The notes below the pieces were generated by a model. The model was given only the letters and a program-made list of their open reading frames with translations. It did not search any database and was not told where the DNA came from. Below are positions 26,432 through 34,476 of a stretch of DNA of 38,334 bases, in pieces (the first letter of the stretch is position 1; each line of letters starts with the position of its first letter). The stretch comes from Bacteroidaceae bacterium (GTDB lineage Bacteria > Bacteroidota > Bacteroidia > Bacteroidales > Bacteroidaceae). The stretch lies in contig JAFYNL010000009.1 in NCBI GenBank assembly GCA_017548075.1, forward strand, positions 1-38,334, read 5' to 3'. The translations under genes were made by a program, and so were the position numbers.

Positions 26432-28078
26432 TCAGAAGTTATAATTATACGAGAGCGTCAAACCTCTTGAGGCTGGCACATATCGACAAACGCCGCCTGA
26501 ACAGTTGTAGCCTGCTCGAGTTCGTCCATAGCCTGCTTGGATGCGATGCTGACCAACATTATAGGTCACAAGTCCCTGATAGTAGTGCAAGTTCGTTTCG
26601 CCGCAGTTCCACATATCGCTGACAGTAAACATCCAATGCGGAGCCAGCGAAAGTTCCAAAAGTCCATATGCCCAGTCACCCTGATCTTGCTTGGTCGTCA
26701 GGTATTGTAGTTCGCCTCGAAGCGTCACTTTTGGCGAGAACTGATACTTGCCGTCAGCAATATATATATTAGTATGTACTATGCCTCCGTGCCCTTCAAC
26801 TACCAGTTGATTGTACTGCTGATTCACATACATTAGGCTGAGTTTGAAAGCCTTAGAGAGTTTACGAGTCAAGGTAAGATCGAAACTCCTGTAATAGGTC
26901 TGGTCGCCCAATTTGAAGAATTTCGAGGTGTAGCCGTTCGTTTTTGCCACAAGGTCATCTCCTTCATAGAACTGTCTGTCGATGGCTCGAACATAAGAAA
27001 GATTGGCTTTCACATTCATGCCATAACGGCCTCCAAGCAGCGTCTTCTTTTTAAAGTTGTAACCCAACTCTGCCTGATAAGCCCATTCGCCGTCTGCAAG
27101 CTGAGTGGCGTATGGATAAAGGGCTGCAAGAGCATAGGTCTGGTCTTGCGTAAAGGCAGGCAGATGGTTGATTGCAGAGGAAATTCCGATGGCTTTCGAG
27201 ACATCGGTTGTACTCTTGAACGACATATTCTCGGAACGCTTGGCCTGCAGAAGAACACTCATTCCCTTCCCAGAATACGAACCCGAAATCATAGCCGCAA
27301 AACCTTTCCTGTAGATGTAATCGTTAGCATAAGAGGGGTCGTTGCTTTTCTGAGCATACTCGCCAAGCACACTCCAAGGACCTCGACTGAAGTTCAGCCT
27401 CACATCCCAAGCATTGACGAACTTCGGAATGCGCAAACGATAAACGGGAGACATATAAATCTTTTCGTCGCTTTTCTCGTATTTATTCACCCACGAGCCG
27501 CCCAACATAACGTTTGTACCGCTCTTTTGCAACGACGGAATAAACTCTTCGATACCCACTTCGGCATCGGCTCCACTGATAAGCGATTCGTTCCAATTCC
27601 AATAGCGGCGCTGAACACCAGAAAGAGCTTTCAAAGTAACACCTTTCGTCGGCTTCACCACAATGCGACCTCCAAACAGAGAATTGTCGATACCTAGAGA
27701 GCGCTCCTCATAAGTGCGAAGAATGAAACCCGAACCAAATTGCTCGTAAAACGAGCCTGCCGTCAGTTCCACCTTTCCTAACTTGCCTTTCAGCCAAAGA
27801 TTGGGCACGCCCCAACCCTTGAAATCTTTCTCAAAGCCAGGCAACGGATACTCGAGGAACTCGAAACGAGTGCCAGCATCGATGTACTTGCTCTGCAACA
27901 TCAGGTCGAAATAAGTGTTGTTGAGGAAGTCGCCAGTCTTCTCGGCACCAGTCCCACTATCATGCTGAGGAACAAGCATATCGCTCTGTATGCTACCAGA
28001 AATCGTGACACCCTTCCTTTCCCAAGCCAAAGTGGAAAGGCTGCAACAACAAGCAAAAAGATATACCAGAAACCTCAT
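26432..28078 (-). CDS. DUF6029-like outer-membrane beta-barrel protein
   Basis: 548 residues. A signal peptide (MRFLVYLFACCCSLSTLAWE) is followed by a long run of alternating amphipathic strands (for example TAGSFYEQFGSGFILRTYEE, YRSFDLTLTRKLSKAFKLSL). It ends with aromatic-rich strands and a terminal phenylalanine (GLTLSYNYNF), as in outer-membrane barrels. It matches my recollection of the DUF6029 family. Function is unknown. The first ATG is at 28078. The open frame runs on upstream to a TTG at 28111, which would put charged residues before the signal peptide and is less likely. It sits 36 bases after the tlpA-like stop in the same operon. Confidence 0.82.
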   Translation of the reverse strand: MRFLVYLFACCCSLSTLAWERKGVTISGSIQSDMLVPQHDSGTGAEKTGDFLNNTYFDLMLQSKYIDAGTRFEFLEYPLPGFEKDFKGWGVPNLWLKGKLGKVELTAGSFYEQFGSGFILRTYEERSLGIDNSLFGGRIVVKPTKGVTLKALSGVQRRYWNWNESLISGADAEVGIEEFIPSLQKSGTNVMLGGSWVNKYEKSDEKIYMSPVYRLRIPKFVNAWDVRLNFSRGPWSVLGEYAQKSNDPSYANDYIYRKGFAAMISGSYSGKGMSVLLQAKRSENMSFKSTTDVSKAIGISSAINHLPAFTQDQTYALAALYPYATQLADGEWAYQAELGYNFKKKTLLGGRYGMNVKANLSYVRAIDRQFYEGDDLVAKTNGYTSKFFKLGDQTYYRSFDLTLTRKLSKAFKLSLMYVNQQYNQLVVEGHGGIVHTNIYIADGKYQFSPKVTLRGELQYLTTKQDQGDWAYGLLELSLAPHWMFTVSDMWNCGETNLHYYQGLVTYNVGQHRIQAGYGRTRAGYNCSGGVCRYVPASRGLTLSYNYNF

Positions 28079-28114
28079 TACAAAGCCTTCTTTTCGCTCC
28101 TCAATCTTCAACTG

Positions 28115-28606
28115 TCACTTTTTAATCAAAGCACGAACCTTCTCTATCAGTTCCGCCTCAGCACCATCGGTATAACCATTGTGCTTGTACACAATTTCGC
28201 CCATTCCATTGACAATTATCGTATATGGAATCATTTGACAACCAAGGGCACGCTTGAAGTCACCATTCGGATCGAGCAAGACCTCGTACTCCCACCCATG
28301 ATTGTTTACAAGCGGTTTCACCTTGTTGATATTCTGAGCCTGATCGATGCTGATGGCAATAATTTTCACGCCTGTCTCTTCCTGCCATTCCTCATAGACC
28401 TCGCTGATGGCATCCAGCTCACGATTGCAGGGCTTGCACCAAGTAGCGAAGAAGTCAATAATGAACGGCTTGCCGTTGTTGGAAAGCGTATCTGTGCGCA
28501 CCTCCGAGCCGTTCAGGGTTTTCAGGGTAACGGCAGGCAATTGTGCCTGAAGCGAACTAACGGAAAGGGCCAAAGCCACTATCGAAAGAAGTATTGATTT
28601 CTTCAT
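28115..28606 (-). CDS. TlpA-like thioredoxin (exported thiol-disulphide oxidoreductase)
   Basis: 163 residues. A signal peptide (MKKSILLSIVALALSVSSLQ, cleavage after AQ) exports it to the periplasm. The thioredoxin domain carries CKPC at 57-60 in IIDFFATWCKPCNRELDAIS and the cis-proline region MIPYTIIVNGMGEIVYKHNG. It resembles TlpA/ResA reductases. I choose the ATG at 28606. Another at 28618 would add MSER. It is the first gene of the five-gene operon and may supply reducing or oxidising power to the two Omp28-like CXXC proteins downstream, which is inference from order. Confidence 0.92.
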   Translation of the reverse strand: MKKSILLSIVALALSVSSLQAQLPAVTLKTLNGSEVRTDTLSNNGKPFIIDFFATWCKPCNRELDAISEVYEEWQEETGVKIIAISIDQAQNINKVKPLVNNHGWEYEVLLDPNGDFKRALGCQMIPYTIIVNGMGEIVYKHNGYTDGAEAELIEKVRALIKK

Positions 28607-28637
28607 CCTTTCACTCATCTTTTTCTAATTTCGCGTG

Positions 28638-28668
28638 CAAAGGTACAAATAAGCGAAGACAATACAAA
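28638..28668 (-). promoter_or_regulatory. Promoter of the tlpA-DUF6029-Omp28 operon
   Basis: On the minus strand TTTG (28668-28665), 19 bases, then TACCTTTG (28645-28638). The inferred start is near 28634, giving a leader of about 28 bases. Confidence 0.78.
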
Positions 28669-28801
28669 ATAATTAACTTATTTTTATTGTTGAGCGGGAG
28701 TACTTTCGACAAAGTCAAATTTACGAAATTCTTCCCAAACCACAAACACTATAACAGAAATAACAACTTGTTTTTAAGAGAAAGGAAAGCAACCCTAAAA
28801 A

Positions 28802-28889
28802 GTTAACGTGTTATGTTAGCGAACTTAACATGTTACGTTGGCAAAGTTAACGTGTTACGTTGGCCATCATAACACGCTACGATTGCAAA
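28802..28889 (+). repeat. 22-bp tandem repeat array 3
   Basis: Four contiguous 22-base units at 28802-28823, 28824-28845, 28846-28867 and 28868-28889. Three keep the core TTAACRTGTTAYGTTRGC, and the last begins CATAACACGCTACG. The array lies between the HTH gene stop and the operon promoter, in the plus orientation. Confidence 0.9.
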
Positions 28890-28909
28890 GACAGGAAATT
28901 CAGGAAACG

Positions 28910-29260
28910 CTAGGCAGTCTCTTCTGCTGGCTTCGACGCTTCGACAAGTCTTTTGTGATAGCCTATAACCAACTTGATTTCATTATAGGAAATCTCATCA
29001 GGACAGTATTCTTTTAGAGGCGTCAACCTGTATGTATCAGTCGCTTTAATAGCCTCCTCAACTTTCTGAATTACTGAAGGTTCCACAAGGTCATGGATAT
29101 TGACTCTCCCCAAAGTAATCAGCATAGCAAGATGACCGATAATACTTCCCACCGTTAACTCTCTTTGAGCTGCTATCTGTTCAGGCGTAAAACCTTTTTG
29201 AAACAATTTTAAGGTTGCTCTTTGCGTTTTACTTGTTTTGTTGGTTTTTCTCCTTCTCAT
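28910..29260 (-). CDS. Small HTH protein resembling the HTH_40 domain of RecQ-type helicases
   Basis: 116 residues, basic at the N-terminus (MRRRKTNKTSKTQR). Residues 15-60 (TLKLFQKGFTPEQIAAQREL, then TVGSIIGHLAMLITLGRVNI) match the pattern of the HTH_40 domain, usually found at the C-terminus of RecQ/YpbB-like or other helicases. Here it stands alone with its own strong promoter and no helicase nearby. It could be a genuine small DNA-binding protein or the remnant of a larger gene. The intact promoter and frame favour a working gene. A 9-codon frame (29286-29257) in its leader overlaps its start as ATGA. Confidence 0.75.
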   Translation of the reverse strand: MRRRKTNKTSKTQRATLKLFQKGFTPEQIAAQRELTVGSIIGHLAMLITLGRVNIHDLVEPSVIQKVEEAIKATDTYRLTPLKEYCPDEISYNEIKLVIGYHKRLVEASKPAEETA

Positions 29261-29297
29261 AATCTACAAATTGCTCGTTTTTTCATGTTCTCGGTTG

Positions 29298-29329
29298 CAA
29301 AGATACGTTTTTTATTTATTCCCTCCAAA
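29298..29329 (-). promoter_or_regulatory. Promoter of the HTH gene
   Basis: On the minus strand TTTG (29329-29326), exactly 20 bases, then TATCTTTG (29305-29298). The leader is about 34 bases. Confidence 0.78.
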
Positions 29330-29332
29330 TCT

Positions 29333-29351
29333 CTCACACAAAATGTGTGAG
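29333..29351. promoter_or_regulatory. Perfect palindrome just upstream of the HTH promoter
   Basis: CTCACACA (29333-29340) and TGTGTGAG (29344-29351) form an 8-bp perfect inverted repeat around AAA, three bases upstream of the -33 box. This is a candidate operator, perhaps for the HTH protein itself. Confidence 0.4.
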
Positions 29352-29403
29352 TGAAAAGTGTAATTTCTGATAATCTATTGAGGAAACAGAAGAGTCCAGA
29401 TAC

Positions 29404-29432
29404 AAAAAAAGTCCAAGATTGCTCTTGAACTT
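29404..29432 (-). terminator. tRNA-Met terminator
   Basis: On the minus strand a 10-bp stem (AAGTTCAAGA / TCTTGGACTT, one G-U) with GCAA tetraloop is followed directly by a run of T residues. It lies 4 bases past the tRNA. Confidence 0.88.
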
Positions 29433-29436
29433 CTTG

Positions 29437-29510
29437 TGGACCAGGTAGGGCTTGAACCTACGACCTCCAGATTATGAGTCTGTTGCTCTAACCGACTGAG
29501 CTACAAGTCC
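29437..29510 (-). tRNA. tRNA-Met (anticodon CAU, elongator type)
   Basis: 74 bases on the minus strand. The anticodon loop CTCATAA within the CAGA/TCTG stem gives CAT. D-arm GCTC...GAGC and T-arm GTAGG TTCAAGC CCTAC are intact. The acceptor is GGACTTG/CTGGTCC with one U-U mismatch (6-67), and the discriminator is A. G1-C72 pairing and the lack of three G-C pairs in the anticodon stem exclude the initiator. A CAU-tRNA modified to read Ile is not fully excluded. Confidence 0.9.
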
Positions 29511-29539
29511 GACGATTTGGCTTATCGCTTAATCGGCTG

Positions 29540-29571
29540 CAAAATTAGACATTTCTGGCGAATTATGCAAA
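29540..29571 (-). promoter_or_regulatory. tRNA-Met promoter
   Basis: On the minus strand TTTG (29571-29568), exactly 20 bases, then TAATTTTG (29547-29540), 30 bases upstream of the mature tRNA. Confidence 0.78.
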
Positions 29572-29586
29572 TGAAAGCACGAAAAA

Positions 29587-29618
29587 TTTGGTATCGCAAA
29601 GAGTTTTGACTATTTTTG
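29587..29618 (+). promoter_or_regulatory. ribF promoter
   Basis: TTTG (29587-29590), exactly 20 bases, then TATTTTTG (29611-29618), only 9 bases before the ribF ATG. The transcript should have a very short leader. Confidence 0.72.
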
Positions 29619-29627
29619 CACATTGTT

Positions 29628-30521
29628 ATGAATAAAGGTTTTGCCGCTACTATAGGCTTCTTCGACGGTGTTCATCGAGGCCATCGTTATTTGCTGAAAC
29701 AGTTGGAAGAACTGGCTGCAGCAAACGATTTGTCGCCTATTGCCGTCACTTTCGATTGTCATCCGAGAACTGTGGTGCAGAAAGATTTTGTACCTTCGCT
29801 CTTGACAACCCAAGAAGAGAAGCTGGCTCTCCTCTCCGAAGTATTTAAAGGTGAGGTTGTTGTGTTGCCATTCACGCAAGAATTGAGTGCCTTGAGTGCA
29901 AAGGATTTTATGGAATCTGTACTTCGAGACAAGTTGAATGCAAAGCTTTTGCTGATGGGCTATAACCATCACTTTGGTCACGGAGGCGGCACTCATGAGG
30001 AATATGAGGCTTGGGGGCATGAGACAGACATTAAGGTTTGTCTGGCTGAAGCGCTTTCTGGCGAGAAAGTGAGCAGTAGCAGAATAAGGAGCCTGATTGG
30101 TTTGGGCGAGATGGAGAAGGCAAACGAAATGCTTGGCTACCCGTATTTCCTGACGGGCAAAGTTTCCGAAGGCAGACAAATTGGACGACAAATAGGATTC
30201 CCAACCGCAAACCTTTTGACTGCGGAACATAAACTCCTGCCCGTTTGTGGTGTGTATGCCGTCTGGGTAAGAATGCCTGATGGTACAAAGAAGGGGGGAA
30301 TGCTCTGTATCGGCCATCGTCCAACAGTTGAGGAAAACGGAAAAATAAGTGTGGAAGTGCACATCTTCGACTTCAGCGGAAACTTATATGGTGAGTCAAT
30401 TTCTATCGATTTCATCGGGAAATTACGCGACGAAAGACACTTCGATTCGCTCCAATCCTTGCAACAACAACTCACCCTCGATGCCGTTTCAGTCAAAGAA
30501 ATGATTCGTCGCTCAAAATGA
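29628..30521 (+). CDS. ribF: Bifunctional riboflavin kinase / FAD synthetase
   Basis: Makes FMN from riboflavin, then FAD from FMN and ATP. The protein is 297 residues from the ATG at 29628. The FAD synthetase part has GFFDGVHRGHRYLL at 10-23 (with the GxH-type nucleotidyltransferase histidines His16 and His19), MGYNHHFGHGG, and the SSSRIR motif. The flavokinase part starts at about 175 with GKVSEGRQIGRQIGFPTANL and contains VCGVYAVWV and VHIFDF. A TTG upstream at 29616 is in frame but lies inside the promoter. The stop overlaps the next start as ATGA. Confidence 0.95.
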   Translation: MNKGFAATIGFFDGVHRGHRYLLKQLEELAAANDLSPIAVTFDCHPRTVVQKDFVPSLLTTQEEKLALLSEVFKGEVVVLPFTQELSALSAKDFMESVLRDKLNAKLLLMGYNHHFGHGGGTHEEYEAWGHETDIKVCLAEALSGEKVSSSRIRSLIGLGEMEKANEMLGYPYFLTGKVSEGRQIGRQIGFPTANLLTAEHKLLPVCGVYAVWVRMPDGTKKGGMLCIGHRPTVEENGKISVEVHIFDFSGNLYGESISIDFIGKLRDERHFDSLQSLQQQLTLDAVSVKEMIRRSK

Positions 30522-31687
30522 CCAACGAGGCTTTCATAGCACAAAACAAAGATGCCGATGTTCATTCGCTGGCACTAAGCAAGGTTCCTGCTGGCATCGA
30601 CCTTCACTTCTGCTTGCAACAAATAGCAGGTCTGCAAGTAGCCAAGCGGAAGCTTCCTTCGTGGTCTAAAATCGAGGGCATTCTCTTCCCTCCAAAACTC
30701 TCTCTAGAACAATGCAGTAGCGAGCAGACGGCACTTCACAAGCAACAATTGGTGGAACGTCTTCTCCCTACAAACAGGCAAAGAATGGTGGATTTGACTG
30801 GCGGTTTCGGCATTGATTTCACCTTTTTGGCAAAGCAATTTGAGGAGGCAGAATATGTAGAATCCAACGAAAACCTTTGCGAGATTGCCCGTCACAATTT
30901 CCCTCTTCTTGGCCTCCAAAAGGCTCAGGTTCATTGCTCGACTTGCGAGGATTTTATCGATGAAATGGGGCATTTTGACCTCATTTATCTCGATCCAAGC
31001 CGAAGAGATGCCGTTGGGAGGAAGATGGTTGCGCTGAGCGATTGCTCGCCAAATATAGAAGAACTTCACGACAAACTCCTCAGTCACGCAGAAATCGTCC
31101 TCGTCAAACTCTCGCCAATGCTCGACATTCAGGACACACTTCGTCGATTGCCCAATGTGAGCGAAGTGCATGTTATAAGTTTGGGTGGCGAGTGCAAAGA
31201 AATTCTATTAGTACTTTCCAAAAAGCCGCAAAGTGATAAGTTGTACTATTGCGCAAACATCACAACAAAGACTCAGGGTTTTTGCACGAAAGCACAAAAC
31301 ATTGAACCAATTATAGGTACCCTTCCTGAACATTATCTTTACGAACCCAATGCCTCTATCTTGAAAGCTGGCGTACAGAATGCGCTTTGCCAAACTTATG
31401 AGGTTAAGAAGCTTCATCCATTCAGCCATCTATTCATTTCTTCCCATTTCATCGAAGATTTTCCTGGTCGCAGCTTCATGATAGAGGACTATTGCAGTTT
31501 TGCAAAGAAGGACTTGAAGAGGTTATTGGAAGGCATCAGTCAATGCAATCTGACTGTCCGCAACTTCCCTTCAACTGTTGCAGAACTACGAAAGCAACTC
31601 AAACTTCGCGAAGGCGGTGACATCTACCTCTTCGCTACAACTCTCAACGATGGCTCGCATGCCCTACTTCGTTGCAAACAACTCTAA
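30518..31687 (+). CDS. THUMP-like class I SAM-dependent methyltransferase
   Basis: 389 residues, probably an RNA-modifying methyltransferase. The SAM-binding motif is MVDLTGGFGIDFTFLAKQF (about 89-107), with an acidic residue in YVESNENL and motif IV YLDPSRRDAVGRK around Asp159. The C-terminal part (KKLHPFSHLFISSHF onward) matches the THUMP-like domain found in this Bacteroidetes family. The target is unknown. DPSRR differs from the NPPY/DPPY of amino-methylating enzymes. It is translationally coupled to ribF (ATGA). Confidence 0.88.
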   Translation: MTNEAFIAQNKDADVHSLALSKVPAGIDLHFCLQQIAGLQVAKRKLPSWSKIEGILFPPKLSLEQCSSEQTALHKQQLVERLLPTNRQRMVDLTGGFGIDFTFLAKQFEEAEYVESNENLCEIARHNFPLLGLQKAQVHCSTCEDFIDEMGHFDLIYLDPSRRDAVGRKMVALSDCSPNIEELHDKLLSHAEIVLVKLSPMLDIQDTLRRLPNVSEVHVISLGGECKEILLVLSKKPQSDKLYYCANITTKTQGFCTKAQNIEPIIGTLPEHYLYEPNASILKAGVQNALCQTYEVKKLHPFSHLFISSHFIEDFPGRSFMIEDYCSFAKKDLKRLLEGISQCNLTVRNFPSTVAELRKQLKLREGGDIYLFATTLNDGSHALLRCKQL

Positions 31688-31722
31688 CCCATAATACCAC
31701 ACTCAACACACTATAAGACAAT

Positions 31723-33270
31723 ATGTTAGTTAAGACATTCAGTGCTAGCGTTCAAGGGCTTCAAGCTTCGGAAGTCACGATTGAAGTAAACTCTACCATA
31801 GGTGCTCGATTTGTCCTTGTAGGCTTGCCCGATAGTGCCGTCAAAGAGAGTTACGAGCGTATCTTGGCTGCCATCGAGAATAGCGGCTACACCTTTCCAG
31901 GCCATTCAATCACGATAAACATGGCTCCTGCCGATGTTCGCAAGGAAGGTTCGGGTTTCGACCTTCCAATGGCCATAGGCATTCTGGCTACGGCAGGGCA
32001 AGTTGATACTCGATTGCTGAACCGCTATATGATGGTTGGCGAGCTAAGTCTGGACGGCTCTCTGCAGCCTATCAAAGGCGCTCTCCCTATCTCTATCAAG
32101 GCTCGCGAACTTGGATTTGAGGGACTTTTCGTGCCAGAAGCGAATGTTCGAGAGGCTGCAGTCGTGAACAACCTCAAGGTCTATGGTGTGAAACATATCA
32201 ATCAGGTTATCGGACACCTGAACGGCATCGAGCCAGCAGAACCTACCATCATTGATACTCGCGCAGAGTTCTATGCAAAGCAAAGCGAATTTGAGTTTGA
32301 TTTCGCAGATGTTAAGGGACAAGAACAAGTGAAGCGAGCCTTAGAGATTGCAGCATCAGGAAGCCACAATCTAATTATGGTCGGCCCTCCTGGCAGTGGT
32401 AAGAGTATGTTAGCCAAGCGGTTACCAAGTATTTTACCGCCTCTATCTCTTCGCGAAAGCCTGGAGACAACACAGATTCACTCTGTGGCTGGGAAGTTGA
32501 AAAGCGATTGTTCTCTCATTGCTCAACGGCCTTTCCGTTCCCCTCACCACACCATCTCTCAAGTGGCACTCGTTGGTGGCGGCACAAATCCACAGCCTGG
32601 GGAAATCAGTTTGGCCCATAATGGAGTCCTCTTTTGCGATGAATTGCCTGAATTTCAGCGTTCTGTGCTTGAGGTTTTAAGGCAGCCTTTGGAGGATCGC
32701 GTCATAAATATTTCTCGCGCGAAGTACACCATTACCTATCCTTGCTCGTTCATGTTTATCGCTTCCATGAACCCTTGTCCATGCGGATATTACAATCATC
32801 CGGACAAGCATTGCTGCTGTACTCCAGGGCAAATCATGAAATACCTTAATAAGATATCAGGTCCTTTGCTGGACAGGATTGACATTCATTGCGAAATTCA
32901 GCCTGTACCCTTCGCGCAACTCAGTCAGATGAAGCCAGGAGAGCCGAGTTCCGTCATTAGAGAAAGAGTGATTAAGGCTCGAAAGATACAGGAAGAGCGC
33001 TTCAAAGAATATCCAGGCATTCATTGTAACGCGCAGATGACGGAGAAGATGCTCCATAAGTTTGCGGAGCCAGATGCTCAGTCTCTCGATATGCTTCGAA
33101 TGGCTATGGAACGCCTTAAACTCAGTGCTCGAGCCTACACTCGCATCCTAAAAGTCGCAAGAACCATTGCAGATTTGGATGGAAGCGAAAACATTCAAAG
33201 TCAGCATATTGCCGAAGCTATCGGCTATCGCAGCCTTGATAGAGGCGATTGGGCTGAACGAGGGATATAA
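31723..33270 (+). CDS. YifB/ComM family Mg-chelatase-like AAA+ ATPase
   Basis: 515 residues. An N-terminal Lon-protease-like ChlI domain (residues 1-170: GLPDSAVKESYERILAAIEN, NMAPADVRKEGSGFDLPMAI) is followed by the AAA+ module. That module has Walker A GPPGSGKS at 221-228, Walker B GVLFCDELPEF near 302-312, and a C-terminal Mg-chelatase domain with a CPCGYYNHPDKHCCCTPGQI cysteine-rich insert. In Vibrio and Haemophilus, ComM is a hexameric helicase aiding branch migration during natural transformation. That role here is by homology. It starts 35 bases after the methyltransferase gene and ends 19 bases before the Vat-like gene. Confidence 0.94.
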   Translation: MLVKTFSASVQGLQASEVTIEVNSTIGARFVLVGLPDSAVKESYERILAAIENSGYTFPGHSITINMAPADVRKEGSGFDLPMAIGILATAGQVDTRLLNRYMMVGELSLDGSLQPIKGALPISIKARELGFEGLFVPEANVREAAVVNNLKVYGVKHINQVIGHLNGIEPAEPTIIDTRAEFYAKQSEFEFDFADVKGQEQVKRALEIAASGSHNLIMVGPPGSGKSMLAKRLPSILPPLSLRESLETTQIHSVAGKLKSDCSLIAQRPFRSPHHTISQVALVGGGTNPQPGEISLAHNGVLFCDELPEFQRSVLEVLRQPLEDRVINISRAKYTITYPCSFMFIASMNPCPCGYYNHPDKHCCCTPGQIMKYLNKISGPLLDRIDIHCEIQPVPFAQLSQMKPGEPSSVIRERVIKARKIQEERFKEYPGIHCNAQMTEKMLHKFAEPDAQSLDMLRMAMERLKLSARAYTRILKVARTIADLDGSENIQSQHIAEAIGYRSLDRGDWAERGI

Positions 33271-33289
33271 TATCAAACAAAGAAGTTAT

Positions 33290-33946
33290 ATGCAGATAAT
33301 GAATAGACCCAACCCCAACGAGATTTTTCCAAATCCCAATCTGCCACGTCTATGTTTTATTAAGAATGTGGTAAAGAACCCCAATATTATTATAGGTGAC
33401 TACACCTATTATGATGATGTAGATGGTGCAGAACAATTTGAGAAGCACGTCACCCACTTCTATGACTTCATTGGTGATAAACTAATAATTGGTAAGTTCT
33501 GTGCTATTGCCAAGGGAATAGAGTTCGTGATGAATGGCGCCAATCACAGAATGAACTGCGTTACTACTTATCCATTTTACATTATGGGGGGAGATTGGGG
33601 AACTGCCATAGCACCTGTGAAAGAAGAGTTGCCAATAAAAGGTGATACTGTTGTTGGCAATGATGTATGGATAGGTCAGAATGTTACCGTAATGCCTGGT
33701 GTGCATATTGGTGATGGAGCAATTATCGGAACAAACTCTGTTGTAGCCAAGGACATTCCACCATATTCTATTGCAGTAGGCAATCCATGTAGAGTTATTA
33801 AAAAACGATTTGATGATGAACTTATCGGTTATTTGTTAGAACTGAAATGGTGGGATAAAAGTATCGAGGAAATAGAGGCTCTAATGCCTATTCTCTCTTG
33901 TGGCGATTTGGAAAAGGTCAAAAAAGAAATAAGGGCAAAGTTATGA
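33290..33946 (+). CDS. Vat-like xenobiotic acetyltransferase (CatB-related, left-handed beta-helix)
   Basis: 218 residues with the full pattern of the streptogramin A / CatB O-acetyltransferase group. The N-terminus is MNRPNPNEIFPNPNLPRLCF, followed by YTYYDD, then GDKLIIGKFCAIAKGIEFVM. The catalytic histidine (His86) is in MNGANHRMN. Hexapeptide repeats lie at 118-165 (GDTVVGNDVWIGQNVTVMPG) and ELKWWD near the end. Vat enzymes acetylate virginiamycin M-type drugs. The real substrate here is unknown and might be a sugar or other small molecule. Starts at 33290 or 33299 are possible. It is visibly more A+T-rich than its neighbours and overlaps the next gene by ATGA. Confidence 0.88.
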   Translation: MQIMNRPNPNEIFPNPNLPRLCFIKNVVKNPNIIIGDYTYYDDVDGAEQFEKHVTHFYDFIGDKLIIGKFCAIAKGIEFVMNGANHRMNCVTTYPFYIMGGDWGTAIAPVKEELPIKGDTVVGNDVWIGQNVTVMPGVHIGDGAIIGTNSVVAKDIPPYSIAVGNPCRVIKKRFDDELIGYLLELKWWDKSIEEIEALMPILSCGDLEKVKKEIRAKL

Positions 33947-34476
33947 TTATACTTATAACAGGAGCATCACACACAGGGAAAACTCTTTTAGCACAACGAA
34001 TGCTTGAAAGATACAAATACCCCTATCTCTCCATTGACCATTTGAAAATGGGTTTAATTCGCAGCGGTAATACCAAACTTACACCAAAGGATGATGAAGC
34101 CCTTACTGAATATCTTTGGCCGATTGTTAGGGAGATGATAAAGACTGCGATTGAGAATAGGCAGAACCTTATAGTGGAAGGCTGCTACATTCCTTTTGAA
34201 TGGCGGCAAGATTTTGGTGAACAGTATTTGGTGTCAATCAAATTTGTGTGCCTTGCTATGACGGAGGCGTTTATTGATAACCATTTCGATACCATAAAGA
34301 ATCATAGTTCCGATATAGAAACAAGATTAAATGATATGGACTATACACCAGATTCTTTGAAAGAAGACAATCTTTACTATATCAATGGATTCATCCAAAG
34401 CGGAGAGTTAGTAACGTTGATAGAAACAGATTATGAGGAAACTATAAAATCCATATTAGAAAAGAAGATAATTTGA
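33943..34476 (+). CDS. P-loop small-molecule kinase-like ATPase
   Basis: 177 residues, cytoplasmic. Walker A GASHTGKT lies at 7-14 in MIILITGASHTGKTLLAQRM. A YLSIDHLKMGLIRSG segment resembles the substrate/acceptor region of AAA_33, zeta-toxin and 2-phosphoglycerate-kinase-like proteins, followed by NLIVEGCYIPFEW as the Walker B-like strand. The exact substrate cannot be told. Its start overlaps the Vat-like stop as ATGA, so the two are made together. Both are A+T-rich with codon use unlike the surrounding genes. A role in modifying the same compound as the acetyltransferase is a guess. Confidence 0.82.
   Translation: MIILITGASHTGKTLLAQRMLERYKYPYLSIDHLKMGLIRSGNTKLTPKDDEALTEYLWPIVREMIKTAIENRQNLIVEGCYIPFEWRQDFGEQYLVSIKFVCLAMTEAFIDNHFDTIKNHSSDIETRLNDMDYTPDSLKEDNLYYINGFIQSGELVTLIETDYEETIKSILEKKII

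Noticed and set aside
29616-29627. Upstream TTG start for ribF
   Set aside because: It lies inside the -7 promoter element. The ATG at 29628 gives the conserved N-terminus.
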